From NCBI RefSeq assembly GCF_000374325.1, contig NZ_KB894080.1, positions 124,001-188,000 on the forward strand: a stretch of 64,000 nucleotides of DNA, written 5' to 3'. Below are positions 1-8,758 of this stretch, in pieces (the stretch's first letter is position 1; each line of letters starts with the position of its first letter). Source of the DNA: Allofustis seminis DSM 15817. GTDB taxonomy: Bacteria > Bacillota > Bacilli > Lactobacillales > Carnobacteriaceae_A. The notes beneath the pieces were generated by a model, which was not told the DNA's origin, did no database searches, and saw only the letters and a list, made by a program, of their open reading frames with translations. A program made the position numbers and the translations under genes.

Positions 1-120
1 GTAGATCTTGTTCAAATCGATTTTACGAGTGCTTGGGAATTGTTGGGAAATATTACAGGGGAGACGGTTCAAGATGAGTTGCTCGATCAACTCTTTAGTC
101 GTTTTTGCCTTGGGAAATAG
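1..120 (+). CDS. mnmE: MnmE (TrmE) tRNA modification GTPase, 3' end only
   Basis: The window opens inside a reading frame whose last 39 residues end in FCLGK. The C-terminal FCxGK motif, with its catalytic cysteine, is diagnostic of MnmE, and the preceding run ([15 protein letters not shown]) also matches the MnmE end. MnmE works with MnmG to install the carboxymethylaminomethyl or aminomethyl group on U34 of certain tRNAs. mnmG follows 95 bases downstream, the usual order near the replication origin of Bacillota. The 5' part lies outside the window. Confidence 0.9.
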   Translation, partial: VDLVQIDFTSAWELLGNITGETVQDELLDQLFSRFCLGK

Positions 121-215
121 CATATAATACAACTCAAATGACCCCAAAAGGTGCAAATAGTGCATTAAAACAATTCATAAAATATAAATCTAACCTAAAA
201 GGAAGTAGGAAAGCC

Positions 216-2117
216 ATGCAAGACAAAGTAAAAATTTATCCATCAGAACCTTATGACGTGATTGTCGTAGGAGCAGGTCATGCAGGAGTAGAAGCGGCAC
301 TTGCGGCAGCGCGAATGGGACAAAAAACGATGCTTATGACCATTCATTTAGATAAAGTGGCTTTTATGCCATGTAACCCCGCCATTGGAGGTCCCGCTAA
401 AGGTATCGTGGTGCGTGAAGTAGATGCCTTAGGTGGCGAAATGGGACGCAATACCGACAAAACCTATGTGCAAATGCGCATGCTCAATACTGCAAAAGGA
501 CCAGCAGTGCGTGCTTTACGTGCACAATCTGACAAAAATTATTATTCAAGAAATATGAAAAAAGTGCTAGAAGAGACAGAAAATCTGACACTTCGTCAAG
601 GGCTTGTCAATGAATTAATTGTTGAAGATGGTGTGATTAAAGGAATTATTACAAGTACAGGGGCACGTCATCAAGCAAAAGCAGTCGTCTTAACGACTGG
701 CACGTCAAGTCGAGGTGAGATTGTAATTGGCGAACTAAAATATTCCAGTGGTCCAGATAATACATTGCCTTCTGTTCGCTTATCAGAGAATTTATTGGAA
801 TTAGGATTTGAATTGGATCGCTTCCAAACGAGTACACCACCACGCATTCATGACCGTTCAATTCATTATGAAGCTATTGAAGAGCAACCTGGACATAAAG
901 AGCCGAATCATTTCAGCTTTGAGACACCAGATAAAGCATATCGTCAAGATCAATTATCATGCTGGTTAACTTATACAAATGAGCAGACGCATCAAATTAT
1001 TCAAGATAATTTAGATCGTACTTATACTTATTCTGGAGAATTCGCAGTGGGTCCAAGATATTGTCCAACGATTGAAGACAAGATTGTCCGTTTTCATGAT
1101 AAACCGCGCCATCTACTCTTTTTAGAACCAGAAGGCGATAATTCCCACGAAATCTATGTTCAAGGTATGTCTACCGCAATGCCTGAAGAAGTGCAACTGG
1201 ACATTTTGCGCTCTATTAAAGGACTTGAAGATGTGGAATTGATGCGGACGGGTTATGCGATTGAATATGATATTATTTTGCCGCACCAATTGCGCCCTTC
1301 TCTTGAAACTAAATTAGTGCATGGTTTATTTAGTGCAGGTCAAATTAATGGAACGAGTGGCTATGAAGAAGCAGCAGGACAAGGTATTATTGCAGGAATT
1401 AATGCTGCACGCTACACACAAGGAAAAGAACCATATGTTATGAAACGTAATGAAGGCTACATTGGTGTGATGATTGATGACCTTGTAACGAAAGGAACGG
1501 TTGAACCTTACCGTCTACTTACAAGCCGGGCTGAATATCGTCTGCTTTTACGTCATGACAATGCAGATTTCCGCTTAACAGAAAAAGGTCATGAATTAGG
1601 ACTTGTTTCTGATGAACGTTATGAACGCTTTTTGCTAAAAAAACAACGAATTGAAGCGGAACTTGAGCGACTGACACAGTTACGTTTGCGTCCGAAAGAT
1701 GTCGCTGCTTTGTTGGAAGAAAAAGGAGAAAAACCATTAAAAGATGGTATCTTAGCTTATGATTTCTTACGTAGACCTAATATTCAATATGCTGAAATTG
1801 CACAACTTTTCCCAGCAGAAGTAGCACTTGATCGCCATGAACAAGAACAAATTGATATTCGTATTAAGTATGAAGGCTATATCGAAAAATCTTTGCAAAA
1901 AGTGGAACAGATGAAACGCATGGAAGATAAAACTATTCCATCTTTTATCGATTATCACCAAATCAATAGTCTAAAAGCCGAAGCAGTCGAGCGCCTTGAA
2001 AAAATCCGGCCTGAAACGATTGCCCAAGCGAGCCGAATCAGCGGCGTAACTCCGGCTGATATTGCAATATTGTCGGTCTATATTGAACAAGGAAAATTCA
2101 ACATGCATGCCAAATAA
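216..2117 (+). CDS. mnmG: MnmG (GidA), FAD-dependent tRNA U34 modification enzyme
   Basis: MnmG forms the cmnm5U34 modification with MnmE. The N-terminus has the FAD dinucleotide-binding motif [12 protein letters not shown] and the family signatures [11 protein letters not shown] and [12 protein letters not shown]; the C-terminal region shows the family sequence [17 protein letters not shown] chose the ATG at 216 because AGGAAG/AGGAAAG lies just upstream; the open frame continues up to 105 but that part does not resemble the family. The resulting 633 residues is the normal family length. It probably shares a transcript with mnmE. Confidence 0.95.
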   Translation: MQDKVKIYPSEPYDVIVVGAGHAGVEAALAAARMGQKTMLMTIHLDKVAFMPCNPAIGGPAKGIVVREVDALGGEMGRNTDKTYVQMRMLNTAKGPAVRALRAQSDKNYYSRNMKKVLEETENLTLRQGLVNELIVEDGVIKGIITSTGARHQAKAVVLTTGTSSRGEIVIGELKYSSGPDNTLPSVRLSENLLELGFELDRFQTSTPPRIHDRSIHYEAIEEQPGHKEPNHFSFETPDKAYRQDQLSCWLTYTNEQTHQIIQDNLDRTYTYSGEFAVGPRYCPTIEDKIVRFHDKPRHLLFLEPEGDNSHEIYVQGMSTAMPEEVQLDILRSIKGLEDVELMRTGYAIEYDIILPHQLRPSLETKLVHGLFSAGQINGTSGYEEAAGQGIIAGINAARYTQGKEPYVMKRNEGYIGVMIDDLVTKGTVEPYRLLTSRAEYRLLLRHDNADFRLTEKGHELGLVSDERYERFLLKKQRIEAELERLTQLRLRPKDVAALLEEKGEKPLKDGILAYDFLRRPNIQYAEIAQLFPAEVALDRHEQEQIDIRIKYEGYIEKSLQKVEQMKRMEDKTIPSFIDYHQINSLKAEAVERLEKIRPETIAQASRISGVTPADIAILSVYIEQGKFNMHAK

Positions 2118-2504
2118 TCCTTCATAAAATAAACAAGAAAAAAGGCAAAACATAATAAATAAGAAGCAACTTTTAAAAATAAAAGAATCTCCTATTGCTT
2201 TTTACCATAATGGATAAAAAAACATCCAAAAACTATACTTACTTGCTATAGGATAGTATTTTTTAAAAACGTATAATATAGAAGTGGAGTCTGAAATGAG
2301 AAATTTTTCTCATTTTAGCTTCTAAAAAGTTAAAGTAAAAGGTTCTACATCGTTCAAATTTTAGAATATCTAAAATTTAAAGTGTATCAGCAAGCTATTA
2401 TTCGTAAATTGACTAGCAGATGCGACTAAGCCCAAACACATCTGCCATTGACTAACACTTTAGCAGATGCAGAACTTTCTATTTAAAATTATAGGAGGTT
2501 TATT
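2118..2504 (+). promoter_or_regulatory. Long structured leader of the lactate permease gene
   Basis: This 387-base gap has no gene. A -10-like TATAAT lies at 2272-2277 without a convincing -35. Downstream are hairpins at 2294-2315 (arms AAATGAGAAA and TTTCTCATTT) and at about 2355-2378. The 10-mer TAGCAGATGC occurs at 2414-2423 and again at 2461-2470, with its complement CATCTGC between them at 2439-2445, so either copy could pair with the middle element but not both. AGGAGG precedes the permease ATG. A regulatory leader is inferred; no known riboswitch was recognised. Confidence 0.45.
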
Positions 2505-4133
2505 ATGTTAGAAGGTATGTCACAGTTAATGTCACAAGCTGGACTGCCGCCAATGTCCGGACTTACATGGATGCTAGCAGCTCTCCCAATTATCGTAGTA
2601 CTTGGGCTTATGATTGGTTTGGGAGTTTCTGGATCACGTTCTGGAGTTATTGCGTGGATTGTTTCAGTTCTAGTTATTTTATTTGCATTTGGCGGAGACG
2701 TGCATGTTCTCGCTACCGGTACTCTTAAAGGGTTATGGTCGACGCTGTTCGTTCTATTTATTGTTTGGAGCTCGATGTTCCTCTACAACATCGTAGAAGT
2801 GACGGGTAGTTTTAAAGTGATTGCCCACACCTTTACGAAATTGACCAATGGCAACAAAATGCTACAACTTTTACTTATTGGATGGTGCTTCACAACATTT
2901 GTTCAAGGTGTTTGTGGATTTGGTGTTCCTGTTGCAGTTGCAACACCACTTTTAATTGGTCTTGGTTTTGATCCAATGACCGCAACCATCACCTCACTTC
3001 TTGGACACTCATGGGGAATCACATTTGGTTCTTTAGGTGCAAGTTATTCTGTATTGATTAACTTAAGCCCAGTTGATCCTCATAACATGGCAGTTTGGGG
3101 CGGTGTATTCATCGCAGTTGGTGGCGTTTTAACTGGATTTGCGATCTTACTTAACTATGGCGGACTTAAAGCACTTAAAGAAGGTATCGTGGCAGTTATT
3201 TCATTATCACTTGTCATGGGCGTTTCATTAATGGCAATTACAAGCTTTGTATCCCCATATATCGCAACCTTTATCGCAGGTGCTTTAGGACTTGCTTTTG
3301 GAAGTTTCGTTTTACCGAAATTCCCACAATATCGTCCAGCTGCTGATGCTGATGCGATTGAAGAACCTGAAGAAGTTAAAGGCAAAAAATTCGGCGATGC
3401 ATTTAGCGCTTATGTTATCTTAATCGTTGTCGTATTTGCCGTATATCTTATCCCACCTGTCAAAAACTTCTTGGAACAAGATATCTTCCAAGTGGGCTTG
3501 GCATTTGATGAGATTGCAACAACATTCGGTTATACCGAAGCAGCAGTTGCTAAATATTCACCACTTAAAATCTTGACCACTCCAGGAAGCTTAATCGTTC
3601 TGTCAAGTTTCTTGGCAGCAGCTTATTACAAATCAAAAGGTTTACTTCCACAAAATGCACTAGGCATTGCATGGAATAAAACCCTAAAACAATCGATCGG
3701 ATCTACTGCAACCATCATGCCAATGACTATGATGGCACTTACTATGACAGCAGGGGGATTAACCACTTACTTAGCATATGGAATTGCTTCTGTAGCAGGT
3801 AACTTCTTCCCAATCTTGTCACCATTCATTGGTCTTTTAGGTGGATTCGTAACAAGTTCTGGAACTTCATCTAACATCTTGTTCACAAGCATGCAATATG
3901 AAGTAGCAGACATCTTGAAAATTTCACCATTTATCATTCTTGCATTACAAACAACTGCAAGTTCACTATCCAACTCCTTCTCACCAGGTAACGCAGCACT
4001 TGGTACTGGTGTATCAGGACTTTCAGGACGTGAAGGTGAAATTCTTAAAGTTACCGGAATTATCAACGTCATTCAATCACTAGTGATCGGTATTATGGGA
4101 TACTTACTCATTAGTGCCGGTATGGGTCTATAA
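2505..4133 (+). CDS. lctP: L-lactate permease, LctP family
   Basis: A 542-residue, strongly hydrophobic polytopic membrane protein with the LctP family pattern: FTKLTNGNKMLQLLLIGWCF, VQGVCGFGVPVAVATPLL, and a conserved late segment with GGFVTSSGTSSNILF and SNSFSPGNAALG. Members move L-lactate (also D-lactate or glycolate) with a cation across the cytoplasmic membrane. AGGAGG sits a few bases before the ATG. It is followed after 18 bases by a tiny membrane protein gene and then a terminator, suggesting a two-gene transcript. Direction in vivo (uptake or export) cannot be told from sequence. Confidence 0.93.
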   Translation: MLEGMSQLMSQAGLPPMSGLTWMLAALPIIVVLGLMIGLGVSGSRSGVIAWIVSVLVILFAFGGDVHVLATGTLKGLWSTLFVLFIVWSSMFLYNIVEVTGSFKVIAHTFTKLTNGNKMLQLLLIGWCFTTFVQGVCGFGVPVAVATPLLIGLGFDPMTATITSLLGHSWGITFGSLGASYSVLINLSPVDPHNMAVWGGVFIAVGGVLTGFAILLNYGGLKALKEGIVAVISLSLVMGVSLMAITSFVSPYIATFIAGALGLAFGSFVLPKFPQYRPAADADAIEEPEEVKGKKFGDAFSAYVILIVVVFAVYLIPPVKNFLEQDIFQVGLAFDEIATTFGYTEAAVAKYSPLKILTTPGSLIVLSSFLAAAYYKSKGLLPQNALGIAWNKTLKQSIGSTATIMPMTMMALTMTAGGLTTYLAYGIASVAGNFFPILSPFIGLLGGFVTSSGTSSNILFTSMQYEVADILKISPFIILALQTTASSLSNSFSPGNAALGTGVSGLSGREGEILKVTGIINVIQSLVIGIMGYLLISAGMGL

Positions 4134-4151
4134 TAAAGGAGGCAGAGAATT

Positions 4152-4319
4152 ATGGAAAAACTAGATAGTGTATTAAAAGGTAAAGTATTTGCTATCCTTT
4201 CTGTCTGGATTGCTTTTGCAGTTTTATATGCCCTACTTCAAACCGGAAATGAAACGATGGCTTGGGTAGGTCTAGGCTTAATGGGACTAGCCAACCTTTT
4301 TCTAGCTTTGAAAAACTAA
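4152..4319 (+). CDS. Small two-helix membrane protein linked to lactate permease
   Basis: A 55-residue frame begins after an AGGAGGCAGAG ribosome site and ends just before the terminator. It contains two hydrophobic stretches (about residues 12-29 and 36-52) separated by a short polar turn (LQTGNET). It is too short for most gene callers. Position directly behind the permease, a good ribosome site and the shared terminator support a real gene. I do not recognise the family; an accessory subunit or stabiliser of the permease is possible but is inference. Confidence 0.7.
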   Translation: MEKLDSVLKGKVFAILSVWIAFAVLYALLQTGNETMAWVGLGLMGLANLFLALKN

Positions 4320-4342
4320 AAGATGTAACAATTTAAGAGAGC

Positions 4343-4376
4343 AAAGGGAAGAGGAGCCTCTTCCCTTTCTTTTTTT
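4343..4376 (+). terminator. Intrinsic terminator of the lactate permease operon
   Basis: A perfect 12-bp stem (AAAGGGAAGAGG at 4343-4354 with CCTCTTCCCTTT at 4357-4368), followed by a T run to 4376. It ends the lctP transcript upstream of the DUF1622 gene. Confidence 0.9.
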
Positions 4377-4398
4377 GGAATAAAAAGGAGAGGATATT

Positions 4399-4821
4399 AT
4401 GGAAGCAGCGCTTGAAGAAATATTATATATTTCTAGTTATATTGCCATTCATGTACTCGAAATTATCGGAATTGCGATTATCGTATATGCCGCTGTCGAG
4501 ACCCTTTTGTTGTTATTTAAGTCACGTTTGAATTATTCTGATCGCGATGTTTTGATTAACTTTGGCGAAGCGTTGTCATTGAGTTTGACTTTTAACTTAG
4601 GTGCCGAAATTATTAAAACGGTAACCGTTCGCGACACGTATGAATTAGTGGTGCTATCAGCCGTAGTCATTATTCGTATCATTATTACCGTCTTGTTGCA
4701 CTGGGAATTAAAACAAGTGGCAGATGAAGGACATGGCGATGCACGTAAGATCGTGCATGATAATATTCGTGGACTGAAAGACAGCTTTAAAAAACATGAA
4801 ACAGAAACACCAAAAAATTAA
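4399..4821 (+). CDS. DUF1622 family membrane protein
   Basis: A 140-residue protein with three predicted membrane segments (about residues 18-38, 55-72 and 82-101) and a charged C-terminal tail. The run NFGEALSLSLTFNLGAEIIK and the start HVLEIIGIAIIVYAAVE match the DUF1622 family, whose function is not known. The ribosome site AAAGGAGAGG precedes the ATG. It stands between the lctP terminator and the ATP synthase promoter, so it may be monocistronic. No functional claim is possible beyond membrane location. Confidence 0.75.
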   Translation: MEAALEEILYISSYIAIHVLEIIGIAIIVYAAVETLLLLFKSRLNYSDRDVLINFGEALSLSLTFNLGAEIIKTVTVRDTYELVVLSAVVIIRIIITVLLHWELKQVADEGHGDARKIVHDNIRGLKDSFKKHETETPKN

Positions 4822-4862
4822 AGCACAATTAAGTTAGAAGATGACTATTTGTTGTGCTTTTG
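4821..4862 (+). terminator. Weak hairpin after the DUF1622 gene
   Basis: Arms AAGCACAA (4821-4828) and TTGTGCTT (4852-4859) pair around a 23-base loop and end in four T. It begins at the stop codon of the DUF1622 gene and overlaps the ATP synthase promoter. The long loop and short T run make it a weak terminator at best. Confidence 0.45.
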
Positions 4863-4869
4863 CTATAAT
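4841..4869 (+). promoter_or_regulatory. Promoter of the ATP synthase operon
   Basis: A -35-like ATGACT at 4841-4846 and a perfect TATAAT at 4864-4869 are separated by 17 bases, with TGC directly before the -10 (extended -10). It lies 48 bases upstream of atpI and is the only good promoter before the operon. Confidence 0.75.
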
Positions 4870-4916
4870 ATACTAGTGACTAATCAGGAAAAATGACTAG
4901 AATGGAGCACTAGAAG

Positions 4917-5300
4917 ATGCAAAAATCTATACCGAAAAAGGAGTTTTTTAAATGGGGACTCCTTGCTAGCATCATTAGTTTGATGGCCGTTTTTTTTTAT
5001 TGGCTTTTCGGGAAATCGTTTGCACAAGGGTGGCTGCTTGGAATGGTCTTTGTGACAATCTTGCAGCTTTATCGCAAATGGATGTATCCACGAATTTTCA
5101 ATAATTTAAGGAATAAAGGACGTGTTATTCTTGATGTGATGTCGCATCAATTTTTGGTCCTATTAATTGTGTTGATGCCTTTTGCTTTGAGCATTAAGCA
5201 TGGACAGAAGTATAGTATACTTGCCATTTTTTTAGCGTTCTTTTGTGAGCGAATTTACTGGATAGTCTCGCACTATTTCAATGAGAAAAGGAGGGTGTGA
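4917..5300 (+). CDS. atpI: AtpI-like assembly protein of the ATP synthase
   Basis: A 127-residue hydrophobic protein with about four membrane segments and a basic start. It is the first gene of the atp operon, where AtpI/Uup-type proteins that aid c-ring assembly are encoded. The sequence itself is weakly conserved, so the call rests mainly on size, topology and position. Its stop codon at 5298-5300 lies inside the ribosome site region of atpB, indicating coupled translation. Confidence 0.7.
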   Translation: MQKSIPKKEFFKWGLLASIISLMAVFFYWLFGKSFAQGWLLGMVFVTILQLYRKWMYPRIFNNLRNKGRVILDVMSHQFLVLLIVLMPFALSIKHGQKYSILAIFLAFFCERIYWIVSHYFNEKRRV

Positions 5301-5301
5301 G

Positions 5302-5985
5302 TTGGCAAAATATTTACAAGCTGAACAACTTTCAATTGTCATTATTACAATTGCTTTAAGTCTAGTGATGATTGTCGCAGGGAAAAAAATTGAAGAAGGC
5401 CAAAAAACAGGCAGCTTTAGTCGATTTACAGCGGGAGCTGTGCAACTGGTGAAAACGATTGATGAGATGGTCGTAAATGCGATGGGTCCAAAATATGGAC
5501 GTATTTTATCGGCATATATGGGAAGTGTCCTCATTTATTTAGCAACGGCTAACTTAAGTGGGCTTCTCGGACTTGAAGCACCGACGACAAACTTATCCGT
5601 CACACTTGTTTTCTCTGCCATCACATGGATTCTTATTCAGACGTTTAGTATCAAACATAACGGCTTTAAGAATTATCTTAAAGGATATCTTGAACCGTTC
5701 GCACTATTTTTACCAATGAACATTATGAGTGAAGTGGCAACATTGCTCAGTATGGCACTGCGTCTTTTTGGAAACTTGATTGCAGGGTCAATTATTATGA
5801 GCTTTGTATATATGTTTACAGCCTATTTGAGTAGTTTTGTTCCGGTGATCGGACAATTTGACTTTATAGGACCCGTCTTGGCAAGTGTCTTACATCTTTA
5901 TTTCGACATCTTCTCAGGACTTATGCAAGCATATATTTTCTTCTCACTCTCAATTATTTTTATTGGAACCAATGTAACAGAATAA
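5302..5985 (+). CDS. atpB: ATP synthase Fo subunit a
   Basis: Subunit a forms the ion half-channels next to the c-ring. The essential arginine is visible in MALRLFGNLIAGSII, and the last helices (DIFSGLMQAYIFFSLSIIFI) match the family. The open frame starts at 5281, but GGAGGG at 5290-5295 lies six bases before a TTG at 5302, so I take TTG as the start, giving 227 residues beginning MAKYLQAEQL. The start lies two bases past the atpI stop. Confidence 0.92.
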   Translation: MAKYLQAEQLSIVIITIALSLVMIVAGKKIEEGQKTGSFSRFTAGAVQLVKTIDEMVVNAMGPKYGRILSAYMGSVLIYLATANLSGLLGLEAPTTNLSVTLVFSAITWILIQTFSIKHNGFKNYLKGYLEPFALFLPMNIMSEVATLLSMALRLFGNLIAGSIIMSFVYMFTAYLSSFVPVIGQFDFIGPVLASVLHLYFDIFSGLMQAYIFFSLSIIFIGTNVTE

Positions 5986-6024
5986 TTTTAATTTAATAAA
6001 TGACTTTAAAAGGAGAATAGAAAA

Positions 6025-6255
6025 ATGGATTTAGCAACAGGATTAAAAGCAATTGGTGCAGCTATTGCAGTATTTACAGGTGTTGGAACAGGAATTGGAC
6101 AAGGACTTGGAGCAGGTCGTGCATTTGAAGCGGTTGGAAAAAACCCTGAAGCAGAGAACACAATCCGTACAATGATGATCTTAGGTCTTGGGATTGCTGA
6201 AACTTCCGCTATTTATGGATTATTAATTGCGATTATTATTTTGTTTGTGCTTTAA
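6025..6255 (+). CDS. atpE: ATP synthase Fo subunit c, with Na+-type ligand residues
   Basis: A 76-residue two-helix hairpin that forms the rotor ring. The loop (about residues 36-42, VGKNPEA) faces F1. The ion carboxylate is Glu59, followed by Thr60 and Ser61, with Gln26 in helix 1 and Tyr64 one turn on. The Gln-to-Glu spacing of 33 residues equals that of the Ilyobacter tartaricus Na+ c subunit (Gln32, Glu65, Ser66, Thr67, Tyr70). H+-type rings usually lack both the Gln and the hydroxyl residues. Na+ coupling is therefore predicted, not proven. Confidence 0.95.
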   Translation: MDLATGLKAIGAAIAVFTGVGTGIGQGLGAGRAFEAVGKNPEAENTIRTMMILGLGIAETSAIYGLLIAIIILFVL

Positions 6256-6281
6256 GAATAAGTAGAATTTAGGTGAGTGTA

Positions 6282-6794
6282 ATGCCAAATATTTTAGAAA
6301 AACTTATACCGAATCCGATGACGATTTTGGTACAGCTTGTTGCAACATTTATCATCTACTTAATTTATAAAAAATTCTTACACCAACCTGTGGTGAATTA
6401 CTTAGATGCTCGCGCACAAAAAATGCAAGAAGCTGAGAATTATGCTGAAAAAGTAGAAGAAGAAGCAAAAGCGCGACAAGAAGAATTGAAAGCTGAACAT
6501 AGAAAAGCTCTCGAAAATGTCGATCGTTTGCGTGAACAGACTTTAAAAGACATTGCACAAGAACGACAAGAATTGCTTAAAAAAGCACGTGCCGAAAGTG
6601 ACCGTATTATTGAACGTGCTAGCGAACAAATCGAAGCCAGTCGCGAAACGATGTTAAAAGACATCGAAGAACACGCTGTCGATTTAGCTGTAAATATTAC
6701 CAAACGTGCCCTTCAAGATGTTGATGTGAGCGAAGAAGCTACATTGAAGTCCCTTGAAGCGGAAATGGACCGTGTGATTCATGACGCGAAGTAA
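6282..6794 (+). CDS. atpF: ATP synthase Fo subunit b
   Basis: Subunit b is the peripheral stalk. It has one N-terminal membrane helix (about residues 13-31, ILVQLVATFIIYLIYKKF), then a long, highly charged coiled coil rich in E, K and A. I start at the ATG at 6282, which has AGGTGA five bases upstream; a GTG at 6273 in the same frame has no ribosome site. The length of 170 residues is usual. The 3' end overlaps atpH by 14 bases. Confidence 0.93.
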   Translation: MPNILEKLIPNPMTILVQLVATFIIYLIYKKFLHQPVVNYLDARAQKMQEAENYAEKVEEEAKARQEELKAEHRKALENVDRLREQTLKDIAQERQELLKKARAESDRIIERASEQIEASRETMLKDIEEHAVDLAVNITKRALQDVDVSEEATLKSLEAEMDRVIHDAK

Positions 6795-7230
6795 TGATCG
6801 TATTTCCGATGAACTCATCAAATCATTACCAAAAGATATTGCGGTCAAATATCTCAATGATTTGCAAGTGATTCGTGAAGTCGTAGACGGACTGGGCGAG
6901 CATTTTGACGTTTTAAGAAATGATCCCGCCGCTTTTCAACAAATTTATGAAGAACTTTCAGATCGTGTGCATCAACTGGTCCACGACTATGAGGACAGCC
7001 TGATTCGTGCAGGACTATATTATGATGTCAGAATTTATAGTGCCAAACCACTCTCTGATGCAATGAAAGCACATGTTCTGGAAAAAGTTGAAGCACAGTG
7101 GGGTCCTCACTACCTAGTGAAATATGTTGTCGATCAGAGCCTAATCGGAGGAATTCGCTTAGAAGTAGGCGAAGCAGTCTTTGACGCGACATACAAATCA
7201 CGCATCGATCAAATATTAAGAGAGGTGTAA
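6781..7230 (+). CDS. atpH: ATP synthase F1 subunit delta, short form
   Basis: Delta joins the peripheral stalk to the top of F1. The C-terminal part has the family signature (YVVDQSLIGGIRLEVGEAVFDATYKSRIDQIL). The protein has 149 residues, against about 175-180 in most bacteria; the missing length is in the N-terminal helical domain that contacts alpha. The gene overlaps atpF by 14 bases and is two bases from atpA, so it is translationally coupled and not an isolated relic. Confidence 0.88.
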   Translation: MTRSNDRISDELIKSLPKDIAVKYLNDLQVIREVVDGLGEHFDVLRNDPAAFQQIYEELSDRVHQLVHDYEDSLIRAGLYYDVRIYSAKPLSDAMKAHVLEKVEAQWGPHYLVKYVVDQSLIGGIRLEVGEAVFDATYKSRIDQILREV

Positions 7231-7231
7231 T

Positions 7232-8758
7232 ATGGATACTAGAAGTGAAGAAATCATTCAGTCTTTAAAAGAAAGAGTTCAACAAATCGACTGGGATTAT
7301 AGTGCGCTAGAAACAGGTCGCGTAATCTCTGTAGGGGACGGGATCGTCTTTGTCGATGGACTAAAAAATGTATTAGCAAATGAATTAGTGCGTTTCAATG
7401 ATGATACCTTGGGAATGGCGATGAACTTGGAAGATGATCAAGTCGGAGTCATTCTTTTAGGAAGTGACGATAATATTAAAGAAAATGATATTGTCTATCG
7501 TACAGAAGAGATTGTACGTGTCGGTGTCGGGGATGAATTGCTCGGGCGAGTCGTTGATCCATTAGGACGTGCCGTTGACAACAAGGGCGAAATTATTCCG
7601 TCTGAGTATTATGACATTGAACGAAATGCACCAAGTATTATGTCACGTAAAAGCGTGGACAGCCCGGTATTTACCGGTGTTAAAATGATTGATGCAATTA
7701 TTCCAATTGGAAAAGGTCAACGTGAATTGATTATCGGCGACCAACAAACAGGGAAAACAAGTATTGCATTGAACACGATTTTGAACCAAAAAGGTCAAAA
7801 TGTAAAATGTGTCTATGTAGCCATTGGGCAAAAAGCATCAACGGTATCTCGTATGGTTCAAAGCTTGAAAGACCATGGCGCGATGGATTATACCGTTGTG
7901 GTGAATAGCTCTGCTAATGATTCGGCTGCATTACAATATATTGCACCATATGCAGGGTGCTCAATTGCAGAATATTGGATGGAACGCGGTGAAGATGCAC
8001 TCATTATTTATGATGACTTATCTAAACATGCTGTTGCATATCGTACCATTTCATTGCTACTGCGCCGCCCAAGTGGACGTGAAGCTTATCCAGGGGATGT
8101 CTTCTATCTTCACTCACGTCTTTTGGAACGTGCTGCACAAATGAATGAAGAACATGGTGGCGGAAGTCTTACTGCACTGCCAGTCATCGAAACCCAGCAA
8201 GGAGATATCAGTTCATATATTCCAACCAACGTGATTTCGATTACAGATGGTCAAATTTTCCTTGATACATCTGCTTTCCACTCAGGTCATCGTCCAGCGA
8301 TTGATTCTGGACTTTCGGTCTCACGTGTAGGGTCCGATGCCCAGACAAAAGCGATGAAACAAGTATCAAAAAGCTTGAAAATTGAGCTGACTAACTATGC
8401 TGAATTGGAAAGTTTTGCACAGTTCGATACGGATGTTGATCCTGAAACGCAAGAAATTATCGATCATGGAAAACGCCTAACAGAACTGCTGAAACAAGGT
8501 GCTATATCAACTAAAAAACATGAATTGCTTGTATTAAGTATCTATCTTAACCGTTATGGCTGGATTGACAAGTTAGCAATCGATGAAGTCCGTCCATTTG
8601 AAGAATATATGCATCGTGCATTTGAAAATGAATATTCACACTTACTGGACGAATTAGCAAAAGACTATGATTTAACAGAAGAATTAGTCAACAAAATTCA
8701 ACAAGCAATGCAACAAATTTATGATGACTTTAAGGGGATGCGTATAGATGGCGAATAA
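7232..8758 (+). CDS. atpA: ATP synthase F1 subunit alpha
   Basis: Alpha forms the non-catalytic nucleotide sites of F1. The Walker A motif GDQQTGKTS lies near residue 170 and the signature PAIDSGLSVSRVGS near residue 350; the arginine finger lies in this signature. Length (508 residues) is normal. The sequence is well conserved except for a somewhat divergent C-terminal helical domain. It ends overlapping atpG by 11 bases. Confidence 0.98.
   Translation: MDTRSEEIIQSLKERVQQIDWDYSALETGRVISVGDGIVFVDGLKNVLANELVRFNDDTLGMAMNLEDDQVGVILLGSDDNIKENDIVYRTEEIVRVGVGDELLGRVVDPLGRAVDNKGEIIPSEYYDIERNAPSIMSRKSVDSPVFTGVKMIDAIIPIGKGQRELIIGDQQTGKTSIALNTILNQKGQNVKCVYVAIGQKASTVSRMVQSLKDHGAMDYTVVVNSSANDSAALQYIAPYAGCSIAEYWMERGEDALIIYDDLSKHAVAYRTISLLLRRPSGREAYPGDVFYLHSRLLERAAQMNEEHGGGSLTALPVIETQQGDISSYIPTNVISITDGQIFLDTSAFHSGHRPAIDSGLSVSRVGSDAQTKAMKQVSKSLKIELTNYAELESFAQFDTDVDPETQEIIDHGKRLTELLKQGAISTKKHELLVLSIYLNRYGWIDKLAIDEVRPFEEYMHRAFENEYSHLLDELAKDYDLTEELVNKIQQAMQQIYDDFKGMRIDGE

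Noticed and set aside
2414..2470. The repeated TAGCAGATGC considered as a recombination or attachment site
   Set aside because: The copies are 47 bases apart with no integrase or transposase nearby; pairing within a leader is a simpler reading.
5281..5301. ATG at 5281 as the atpB start
   Set aside because: It lies upstream of the GGAGGG site within atpI; the TTG at 5302 has proper spacing.
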